From Apostichopus japonicus (lineage: Eukaryota > Echinodermata > Holothuroidea > Aspidochirotida > Stichopodidae), in contig NC_092568.1 of assembly GCF_037975245.1 (NCBI RefSeq), positions 2,914,001 to 2,978,000 on the forward strand: a stretch of 64,000 nt of DNA, written 5' to 3'. Below are positions 42,101 through 52,300 of the stretch, one piece after another; position 1 is the first letter of the stretch, and each line of letters opens with the position of its first letter. The notes beneath the pieces were generated by a model, which saw only the letters and a list, made by a program, of their open reading frames with translations, was not told the DNA's origin and did no database searches. The position numbers and the translations under genes are program-made.

Positions 42101-42557
42101 ACTAATGAAAATCATGTTCATGACTTTAAAAATTATTACTATGATGAAGCAGACAGTTTATCCAGTTTGTGTGGCTGGGAATTGTTCCCAGTATGAATAG
42201 GATTATATTTATAGTCTTGCACAATTTATGGTAATGTTGTTATTTCAAAAAGTTCATTGGATTTGGAACCTAGACTTTTTGAGAAATTACCAGTTGTAAT
42301 TGCACTTCTATGTGATGAAGAGGGATGTTTCACTGCATTTGTATTTAAAGGAAGTTAATAAAAGTCCTGGGGAATTTGAGGAAAGTGGATCAGTGTTGCT
42401 TAGTTTTAGGCCTAACTTTAAAATTCCATGCCAGCCACACATTGCACTTCCCTACCTGGTCATATGGATTTTTCTGCAGACTTTCTGTGCAGACATCGAC
42501 ACATTCTTCAAATTTTCTCCTCCGAAAGAGATTTAGTGCAACATACAATGGATCCAT
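33134..42557 (-). CDS. TTC8: Bardet-Biedl syndrome 8 protein / tetratricopeptide repeat protein 8 (BBSome subunit)
   Basis: BBS8 is a TPR subunit of the BBSome, which ARL6/BBS3 recruits to move membrane cargo in cilia. Coding exons, in transcript order: 42557-42456, 41900-41780, 41106-40886, 39902-39813, 39038-38908, 37655-37457, 36459-36320, 35411-35237, 34549-34427, 34047-33964, 33250-33134. All introns are GT-AG, the frame is continuous and the product is 500 residues (human isoforms are about 500-540). The N-terminus is MDPLYVALNLFRRRKFEEC. Residues 75-148 carry the family-specific GRP-rich segment (SGRPGTMEQAIRTPRTA, SGRFVRLG). From about residue 150 it is helical TPR sequence, including DWWWKVQLGKCYYRLGLYR, FNNLGLCCFYAQQYDMTL and NNNHAESYNNLGVLELRKGH, and it ends LKKHFSVL. 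Exon 1 joins directly to ATWHLKMRALTE, so the short retina-specific exon of mammals is absent. It is divergent from NPHP1. Confidence 0.96.
34782..35026. repeat. Three-copy tandem repeat in a BBS8 intron
   Basis: Units of 77-87 bp start gctgcatctt(g/t)tag (34782, 34870, 34947) and continue with gaggacaggg(g), atggcaggggt, caggga and gcatatcaatcatcatg variants. It lies between the exons at 34427-34549 and 35237-35411. Confidence 0.8.
37835..37903 (-). repeat. Possible tRNA-derived SINE remnant in a BBS8 intron
   Basis: The minus strand reads ggttcaagtcc, close to the tRNA B-box, preceded by gctaggataacacaaggagt. Flanking ggttaga and tcttacc can pair at six of seven positions like an acceptor stem, but the T stem does not pair. 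It is at best a degenerate tRNA-like sequence. Confidence 0.25.
37904..38404. repeat. Seven-copy tandem repeat (66-73 bp unit) in a BBS8 intron
   Basis: Each unit holds ttagttggtggtgatccc (or ttggtgttgatccc), tacaaaacaacatctttgta, and ctgaggtcactgagttaaat, ending in a C-rich stretch. Copies begin near 37912, 37979, 38045, 38118, 38190, 38262 and 38333. It lies between the exons at 37457-37655 and 38908-39038. Confidence 0.9.
39366..39614. mobile_element. hAT-type MITE (249 bp) in a BBS8 intron
   Basis: It starts CAGGGGTTCTCAAT and the complement of its end reads CAGGGTTGTTCAAT, typical hAT-like termini. Flanking octamers atctaaat (39358-39365) and ctctaaat (39615-39622) match at 7 of 8 positions. 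The interior (gggccaaatc, tggcctgtgaaagg) resembles the terminal parts of hAT elements in many animals. It has no transposase. Confidence 0.75.
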
Positions 42558-42567
42558 TTTTATATCT
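42456..42567 (-). other. TTC8: BBS8 start-codon exon
   Basis: This exon holds the BBS8 start. The ATG at 42557-42555 is ten bases inside the exon. The residues after it, MDPLYVALNLFRRRKFEE, match the family start (MEPLLLAWSYFRRRKF in human), which fixes this methionine. The exon ends KNPYDQ|gtaggg in phase 0. Confidence 0.85.
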
Positions 42568-43305
42568 CTGAAATGAAGAAATAATTAAGATGTAGGTTAG
42601 GCTAATTGGCACCAACATGTGACATCATCACTCTGTCAACCTTGACCTGGTAGCAGCTCTCACCCAGTTTCCGTATTTTTATAATTTATAGGTAGGCCTA
42701 GGCCGTACGTAGGCTATATAGCTCCTAGTCCTAAGCTAGGCACCGTTGCCTTTCATTGATGCTACAATATAGGCCCGTAGGTTATTGTTTAGTTTTCCTA
42801 TTTAAGATTTTTACGTTACAGAAGAGCCCCGTAGTCCTAACTTCCTAGACCAATAAAATAATATGTATCCTATCACCGGACAGGAACTTCTCGAAACGAT
42901 CATATCAGCAGTTACCGTTATTCATCAGCAAGTCAATCGTTCCGGCTTCTTCTCGCAGCGTCTCTGTTGTCAACATCAACAGTTCATGTAGATGTTACCA
43001 TCTTGGAAATTTTTATCGGGCTGATAAATAATTAATCATATTTCACTCTTATATCCATTAAATGTTTAAAATTCAGTTAAATTTAGTAACTTAATTGATT
43101 AAAACCTATGAAAAATTATGATAATTTTTTTTTTAACAGTCAAGATTTGACATCCTAGTGTAACTTCCAGGATTCTAGATGTTACTGAAATTCCTGACTG
43201 CTTCGTTCTGTGTGCCGTCTGCTGTTCGAGAAGGATTTTACGGTCAGAATTTGGCCTTAGATTCGAACCAAAGCGTGAAGGTTTAATGATAGGAACGGAA
43301 TTACT
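42558..43305. promoter_or_regulatory. Shared divergent promoter region of BBS8 and NPHP1
   Basis: Only 748 bp separate the BBS8 ATG (minus) from the NPHP1 ATG (plus). On the minus strand an acceptor (tcttcatttcag) ends at 42568, ten bases before the BBS8 ATG, so BBS8 has an upstream non-coding exon. A plausible one ends at 42916 with gaataacg|gtaact. Within the remaining gap gttgtcaacatcaac (42966-42980) is a near match, with one half-site mismatch and a 3-base spacer, to the X-box bound by RFX factors that drive ciliary genes. CCAAGATGGTAAC on the minus strand (about 42991-43003) resembles a YY1 site. A CCAAT occurs at 42850. No TATA box is obvious. Both transcripts probably start within about 300 bp of each other. 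Confidence 0.6.
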
Positions 43306-46300
43306 ATGCCTCCAACCGAAAGTCCTCTTAAAGCAGCTCAAGTCGAAGGAGACAATTTAAAATCAAAGGTTCAAGCAGTTTTTACTTAGCCTAACTTGGG
43401 CTGACGTACCATAGATTTGTTTTTAAAACAAGCTAAAAGACTCTTCAATAAGCTCAGGAATAACGTTAGGCCTTACTGACGAGGTTGGGCCTAAGCTAGC
43501 ACCAATTGAGTGCTTTGTATAGAATCACTGGCAAACGACAAGTAAACGTTTTACTGCATTTAATAAAGTCTAACCTAGGCCAAACCTAGTTGATTCTTGC
43601 ACTATGAGGCATCTGAAGTAGCCTGCTGTGCTTTAAACACACATAGCTGGCACATAATTGCACTGTGATAGACATTCAATGTTTGTTTGGAAAGCTTCAG
43701 ATGATCACTGTTGAAGTGTTAGAAATAAAAGTGTACTTAATTGTAACCATTCATCTGTGGTCTTTTAGCCTCCATAGCCTAAACCAAGCAACAACAAAAA
43801 CAGTCTAACAATGGCAGAATATCAATGATTTGCAATGCTTACTTTTAGCTAGGATTTTGGTTTGTGTAAGTTGTAACACACACTTCAGTTTAGGTCTTCA
43901 TACATGTTTCTTTTGAAAGCATGTGTCACAAAGTTATTGCACATCATCTACTTGGTGGCTTAATATTCTTCATTTGTAAAGGAAAGGTCTTTGGCTAAAT
44001 GTATTTGTACCCAGAAACTATTCCCCATTCTTCACTTTATTATGTTCTCATTCAATTTTGGTACCATAATAAAGCATTAAAAGTTCTAATCTTGGCCTTG
44101 GTCCCAAACTCTAGCTCAGCCTGAGATCCAACAGTTATTTTGGTCAAACTTACATGTATCTAAATACTGTTTTGAATCAAATGCAATTTCCCTCCATCAA
44201 TTTGTTGTATATCAAGGTATGTTTCATAAATTGTATGATCATTTGGATAAGTTGACATGAATTGAAGTTTCTCTTTTATCTTATGCAGATTGATGACTTT
44301 GTTACAAAATGTAAAGAAATCCTACAAGATTCAGGACTAAAAGATAAACAAACCCAGACGAAACAACAGCTGGAAAGGTAGGTGTTAAAAGTCTTGATCA
44401 TTCCATGGAACTTGTAAATACAAAACTTAAAATACATAAATTGGCATAATTGGTTATAAGTAGTTATAATGATAAGGCTTTTGTCTGTGACACTTTTTTA
44501 TCTTTGCAAATTAACTTCCATGCTTCTCTTTTTGGTTTATTTAGATGCAGAGAACTCCAAAAAGCAGTTACCAAGTTAGAAAAAAAGGTTGGAAAATTGA
44601 AGAAGGTAAGCATTTTATATATCAGTTAATTATTAGCTTGAGGATTTTAAAGGCTGGTTATTAAAGTAGTACTTTGACTGGACTTGGCATCAATCTGTTG
44701 GTGAAAGGAAAATTGATATACCTGGCAATGTCCACCACATATCTCACCAGGAATTAATTTAGAAATGATAGATTGCATGGAATATGTGAGACCGAAAAAA
44801 TTTGTTTCAGGTTTTACATTTAATAGAGTTGGATTTCTTTTCATATCAGCACAAGGATGTAACTTATTTCCCAAAGTTTGATCCATTTACAGAGGAAAAG
44901 CAATGAATTCATGTTACTTGCTAACTTTCAGTTTGGTATATTAAGGGCTAAGTAATACAATGATCATATTTCTGCTCTACTCTTCAGTCTCAGGAGCCAA
45001 GCCCAGTTAACAGATTTGATGAAAGGAAGAAAGACGAATTAACCAGACTTGCATCTTTCAAGGTAAAACAAAGGCATGATATATGTTCATCTTTAAGATC
45101 ATTGATTATCTCCTAGGGGTTAGTTTCAGTATCAGATAGTGTGATAAGCACAGCAAGGTAACAACCTTGTTTCAATGTCTGTTTTTACTATCCTTCAGAG
45201 GATAATATTTGCCTTAATTTTAATAAAGGCATTGACCATTGTTTATATTACATTCAGTGTTGCTTCAACCAACAGGATTATTCTTGTTTTTGGCCATTGT
45301 CGTGGACCAGGAGAACCATTCTTATTTTCATACTTTTTTAGAGACACTGTTCTCATGTTTCTGACCATATTGTGTTTGTTAACCAGAACAACAAACCTGA
45401 TACATCTCTGGCTGTTTTCTGTTGCATTCTGGTGAATTGACATTGCTGATCTATAAAATGTTTGTTCCCAACATTCATATTCTTTAATTTTGTTTTGTTT
45501 TTATAGACTCAGTTGGAAAACATCAAAGATACTCTATCACCAGATGAAGTAGAGGAGGACTATTTTCGGTAGGTTTAGACCGACCGACATTTGGTATAAA
45601 AATTTGTCCCTTTTATGACATTAGGCATAGTTTGTTTAGCAAGCATGAAAGCCATCACATTTAGAAGGCTGTTTCATATATCAAATCCATTTAGAGATCA
45701 CTGCCATTAAATCAAGAACAAAGCTATTAATTATTACATGGGACATAGTTTTTCCAAACTTTTGCAGCATTATTGCAATAGCTTAATACCGGCATCTCTA
45801 CTTTCTTTGGGAGGTTCCAAACTATCAAATCACTGTAGAATATTGCAAATTTTTTCAAAGTCTGATAACAATGGTTTGGATGGATTTTTTTTCTGTCTTC
45901 CATTTTACTGGCTGGTAATGTTTGAAGGTGAATATACTCATAGCATGTAGATTTGTATTGATCATTACTAAGTTTAACATTAGAAGTAGCAGTCTTTTAA
46001 TGGGAATGTATTCAAAGCATGCAGAATTGTATCCATTTCATATATATGAAGCTTAAAAGTCTATGGACACCTATGAACAACATTATCCTAATCACTCTAA
46101 TAGGTATTAGAAATCATGAAAATAGCTGCAACTTCCATCAAAATCCATCAAAGATTGACCAGTTTAAAAGTCTTTTTTTTTTCAATTCTAGCTTTATTTA
46201 TGAATAAACATTAGCTAATTATGCACATTGATGATGTACAGAGAGTGACAGCCTAATTTTGTTATTATGTTTGTTTTGGTTTACAACCTTTGGTTGTTTT

Positions 46301-49300
46301 ACAACCTTCGTGGTACACAGGTTTGTGGCCTAAGACGATTTTTTAAATATTTTTATTGTGTTCTCTGAAAGGAGGAACATCACATTATTCAAATGATATA
46401 TGTGGGCTTGTATTAAGGGTTAACTCATTAAGGACTAAAATAAGACATTTTGATGATCAAAAACACACTCCACGTCATAGTTTGCACATATTTAATGAGT
46501 TTCCCAGATTTATCAAAATTTCAACTGTGTTTATCTTGGAAACAAAAGAGCTGACGGAAAATTTCAACAGATTTAGCATGAGATTATCACACACAACAAA
46601 TGTATACTGAACATGGGACAAACATGGTGTCCATAGTAAAACAACAACAAGACAAGACAAACAAACAGAGATTGTGATTCGCGCCTTTGGAGGGAAAAAA
46701 TCATACTGACGACTTAGTGCCTTAATGTGAACCTACTCATAGCATGTAGATTTGTATCCATGTCATTATACAGCTTAATACCCAAAGTAGAGTTAGTGGC
46801 TAAATGTGAATGTATCATATCGTATTCATACATTGCATATCATGTTTTTTTAATGAGTAATGGTTGTGCTAATTGGCAAAACCAAATAGAAAAGTGGGTT
46901 AACTTTTGCATATAGCTAAACTAAGTGAAGTGTGATCTGCAAGCCATCTAGTTAACAATCAGTTTTTTTTTCTCTAATTTCACATGCAAGCTAACATTTC
47001 CCCATGGGACAAACATGGTGTCCATAGTAAAACATGGTGTCCATAGTAAAACAACAACAAGACAAGACAAACAAACAGAGATTGTGATTCGCGCCTTTGG
47101 AGGGAAAAAATCATACTGACGACTTAGTGCCTTAATGTGAACCTACTCATAGCATGTAGATTTGTATCCATGTCATTATACAGCTTAATACCCAAAGTAG
47201 AGTTAGTGGCTAAATGTGAATGTATCATATCGTATTCATACATTGCATATCATGTTTTTTTAATGAGTAATGGTTGTGCTAATTAGCAAAACCAAATAGA
47301 AAAGTGGGTTAACTTTTGCATATAGCTAAACTAAGTGAAGTGTGATCTGCAAGCCATCTAGTTAACAATCAGTTTTTTTTCTCTAATTTCACATGCAAGC
47401 TAACATTTCCCCATGATGAGTTACATCTCTTAAACTAAAAACTGGCAAAATCTTGATAAGTGGTAGTCTCAAGAACACACTCTGCCTGACTCTCCCCAAT
47501 TTCCACAGTATGTGTGTCGGGTTGTGTTCGGGTGAGTCTTGTGTGACCGGTTTAAAGTGTTCTTTTTGCTCGTTTTTGACTTGGTTGTATTTTGTGTTGA
47601 TGCAATCAAAGTGAGATGCAACAGGGTGAGAAGAACAACAATGACATGGAAGACCGGGATGAAGATGAGACATTGGACAGCGATGAAGAGAGAGAGGCAG
47701 AAGACACCACTGCAGAATCAAAGGAGCAAATCTCGGAGAATAAATCTAAATTTAAAAGGTTAGGGCTGTTCAGAAGGTCTAAAAGCCCAATTAAGGACAT
47801 CAAATCAAAAGTTCCCAGTAAGATACCCGAGGAGGAAATTGGTGATGAAGATGTCGTAGAATCCTTGGAACAGTCTGAGGGAGATGAAAGTGAGGTGGAG
47901 GAGGAGGAGGAGGAGGAGGATGTGGTGGAAGAGAAAGAGAAAGAACTGAGTAAGAAGGAGAAAAAAGAGAAAGAAAAACAGGAGAAATTACAAGCCAAGG
48001 AAATGAAGGAGAAAGAGAAGAAAGAAAAGAAAGTTCAGGAGAAACTTGAAAAAGAGAAAAAGGCCAAAGAAAAGAAAGAGCAGAGGGAAAAACTGAAGGA
48101 TGAATCAGAGAGAAAGAAGAAACAAGAAAAGGAGAAAAGTAAAGGGAAAGAAAGTAAGGCAGATGTAAAGGAGAAGGATGAGGAGGAGGAGAAGGAGGAG
48201 GAGGCAGATGAGGATAATGGAGAGGATAATGAAGAGGATGAAGACAGCTTGGAAGATGAGGATGAGGACAAGATAGAGTCAGAGGAGGAAGAAGAAGATG
48301 ACGATCTTGAAGGACCCGATGACGATGAAGATGATGTTGAAATTATTTCCGAGACAAAACAAGACAAAAAGGGCATTGATGTAAAGAAAGAGAAAGAGGT
48401 CACAACAGATTCTAAACGAGGGAGCCGTGGATTTCGTTTCTTCCGAAGCAAAACACCAGACAGGTGAACTAGTTGTGAGAGTGATTAATAGTACTAACAG
48501 TAAACTTGGTTTGTGGTGCACACACTTTACCGTCGCATTAATGAATACTTGTTAACAGTTAGCTGTGTTAATTTCATACTAACCCATAGCACTTGCTTAT
48601 CGCTGGTGTCATACCGACATCAGTGGATTTCACACTTTCACTGAACCTGACAAGTTGTTCTGCTGGATATTCGTTACAGAATTCCAGAAACGATATTTTC
48701 TTGTGTATATGTTAGATGTCAACATTTGTAATGTTAATTTTGTGAGTAACTTACTTAAATTAATCATTTCTCTTTCATGAACATTTTGTATCACTTTTCA
48801 TTTCTCAAGACACGTTGAATCTTCGTTTTCAGACTGTTCAAAGTAAAAACCTTCTATGAAATCTTGTTGTTCTTACTCATACCTATCACATTCATACAAT
48901 TTCTTGTGTTTGATCATTCTTTCCAATCCAGTTCACTCTTTCATATTGACATTCTTTTATCAGTTTTGTGCTGTAAAACCATATCATGTCTTATGTGGGA
49001 AAGTTTCCTTACACTTAAAGACTTGTTCCTTGATTAAAATGTATCCTTAAATGTTTTAAGAGTACTCAGTAGCATGGCATTAATCTCTTGTGTAGGAATG
49101 TTCTCAGTAACCTGTGGATAGCCTGTAAAATAGCGTCTAAAAAGCTGTTTTCGATGCTACACTCCCGGTCCGTATCATGCAAGTTACCATAGGTTACCAT
49201 CGATAGATTGAAAATAAAAGTTATTTGTTGTTCACTGTAACAGCCCAAAGGTGTAACATAAATGTCAAACGGAAAGGAATGACAAAATTGCTCACAGTAA

Positions 49301-52300
49301 ACAATGCCTGATGTGAAAAACAACTGTGTTCATTTTGGCTAAATTGAAGGGTCAAAAAATAGATTGCTTCGGTAATTGATGTAGCTAGTGTGTTTTGTGA
49401 AATTTCTTTAATTCTTAGAGGTTTGAGAGATATTTGCTTACCCATTATTTCATGATGTTGACAACTTTGCCACAAATTTAACATGACATTGATATTTGTT
49501 TCAGGAAACAAAAACCTGAGGAAGTAGGCAAAGATTCGAGTACCAAACAGAGTGGGAAGGCTAAGCCCGGTAAAGGTAAGAGACAGGATTTGTTCACTTT
49601 TAAAGCGATAGAAACTGTTCTAAGAGTATATTTGAATCCAACAGTTTCAAGTGATTGCAGTTTTTGTCAAGTTTCAGCCGAATTTTCATTACAGCTCTAA
49701 TCGATCTGAACAATTGGTTTCTTTGTTACAATCTTTGTGTTAGATTGAGTATGATTATTAGATTAGGGATAAGATTTATTGAATTTCGGCTGTAATCAAA
49801 TTACAGCCATGATATTTTACATTTGTGGGTTTAATATCATAAAATACAGTTTGAAAACTGAGTTGATTACTTTTGATAACTAACAGAAGGCAAGGGAACT
49901 AGAGTAGAAGAAGTAGATGGAGATGATGAAGATGATGAGGAAGAAGAGGATGATGATGATGATGAGGAGGAGGAGGATGATGAGGATGAGGAGGAGGAAG
50001 AAAGTGATGAAGATGTAGTCATAGCTCAGCCTAAGTCATCTGGAGTATCGAGTAAACCTGGACCTTCCAGTTTTTCATCGAAACCGAAATCAACTGGTGA
50101 CTCTTCTAAAAAAGTTGGAATAGTGAGGCAAGATGCCAAGGAAGATGAAAGCAGCGATGAGGATGATGATGAAGATGAAGAATATGAAAGTGGAGAAGAA
50201 GAGTAATGAATATTCATTTATATGCAAACCTATGCAGCCAGTTGGGACAATTTTCTAGTGCTAATACCTCTCTAAACTATCCTCCCATATCATGTTTCAA
50301 AGCACTTGTATCGACAGTACAAACAATTCCTAATCTTTATCTGATATTAACACCATATTCATACTGCTCATACTGACACTACGAGTGCTCTGAACCAGGA
50401 TTGACATTACAGTATAGAATAATTGTCCCAACTGGTTGTCATATGAATTTAAATCTATGAATATCCATTTATGTGATTTAAATATGAAACGTTCAGGTTT
50501 AGTGTTTGACATTTTGCTCACATGATTAAATTGTTAACTGATATGTTTTTGTTTTGCAAAATATTCAATACAAAATAATGAAATTTTACAATTGGAATTG
50601 TCACATCAGTGGTCTTTGATCTTGAAAATGGCAAATGATATTTGGAATAACAAACAACACTGACAATTTTTTGTTGTTGCAAATGTGCCATTGAAATTAT
50701 GTCAGAGTCAAATATAACTGTGAATTATTACGGAAGCTATCCATAAGTGGGATGAAAACTGAGCAAAACTCTTCAGTCAGTATTACTTCTTTACAGTTGC
50801 CAGTCAGTCTTCATTACAATGAAAGGAATATCACTGGCATCTCTAGCAAACACAATTCTTTGTTCCATGCTAGCTGCCCATTTTTACTTGGTATTTTGAG
50901 TTAGCAGCAGTTTACAGTGTATATAGTGGTGTTGTATTCAGAGTGTAGTTCTATTCTTCTGGGTACAATGGTAGGTTGAACAGGTTAGGCAGTAACCATG
51001 TTTGTCTGTATCATGTTAGCTCGCATGAAGTTTATTTCTTGCTAGTTCCTATAAAACTCCAGGTAATAATAATGGATTTATTTACAGAGTACAATATCAA
51101 CATAAACGTTATCACAGGCACAATAATACAAACAATTGGTAACAGAAAAGCAAATAATATATGAAATCAGCCTAGAATGAATAACGACCGTAAAAAAAGA
51201 CAATATCCACGAAAAAAGAAAGCCTGGAGTAATATTTATTTATAATTGATATTTTAGTGAAGAGGAAGGAGAATTAGAGGAAGAAGAGGAGGAGGAGGAA
51301 GAGGAGGAGGAAGGAGATGAACTTGAAGAGACGGGATCATCAGAAGAGGAAGATGAGGATGATGAAGATGACCAATTACCTCTTGAGGGAGTAAGATAAT
51401 CATGTTTTGTTTATTTCTTTCCCCCAATTTTTTTTTAAAGCATTATACGCTTTTGTTTTGCTTAAGGTCTTGGAAGAAGAACAGTGCTAATTTTTGTCAA
51501 ACCACATTAAAATGTTTTCCTTGCAAATGGGAATGGTCTTGCCAATGTGTTGCTAGGCTACCCTTATAAATAGAATAATTTTGTGGTAAATTATGCAAAG
51601 CAATAGTTCCAAAGGCCTGTGTTAGCTTTTCTGGGAAACAGTTTACTTTGCCAAAATTATTGTGTCATGTTGGGTCATTTATCAATACAAGATCTATTTC
51701 CACTTAGTTTTGACAACAGTGCACTTTGTTGAGGTATTTCGAAAATTAATGAACTTAATGACCATTTACTACTTGAGTTGAGTGAGTTTTGTTTTCTAAA
51801 AATAGGACAGGTTTATATTAGCAGGCAGCAAAATGCTACAAGTTCTTCATGAATGATTATTTGTTCGGATCTGTTAATTGAAATAAAATTTTGTATGATT
51901 TATTTCCTCATACTGAATGAAGTCGATTGTTTTGTGTCATTTTTGACACGAAAAATTTATAATTGCTGTTCTTGTAATCCCATTCGAATTACAAAATTGT
52001 ATGTTATATTTCTGGACTTTCCTGGATTAAGTATTTATAAGCATGTTCTCTTTGCATATCTTTTCCTTTTTAGGAGAATATGTTTGTTGTTCTGTGTGAT
52101 TTTGATGGCGAAGAACCGACAGACTTAACGGTAAAACAAGGCAATGTTGTCACCATCCTCAGCACAAGGTATAGTAGTTAATTGTAGCATCAACTAGAAC
52201 AAAAATACAAATTGTGTCACCTCCCAGAATTTATTTGGAGAGATGTTAGTGAACACATGAGGGCATTGTCTGTAAGGTTATTGTTAGTTTAATATCAATC

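Noticed and set aside
47616-48467. A separate intronless gene starting at ATG 47616
   Set aside because: The frame ends in phase at a good donor (cag|gtgaac) that joins to the next NPHP1 exon, and upstream exons can enter it in frame. An internal promoter remains possible.
47606-48521. Serine/phenylalanine-rich open frames on the minus strand opposite the NPHP1 charged exon
   Set aside because: They are the complement of Glu/Lys codons (GAG/AAG), which lack stops when reversed; there is no splice or domain support.
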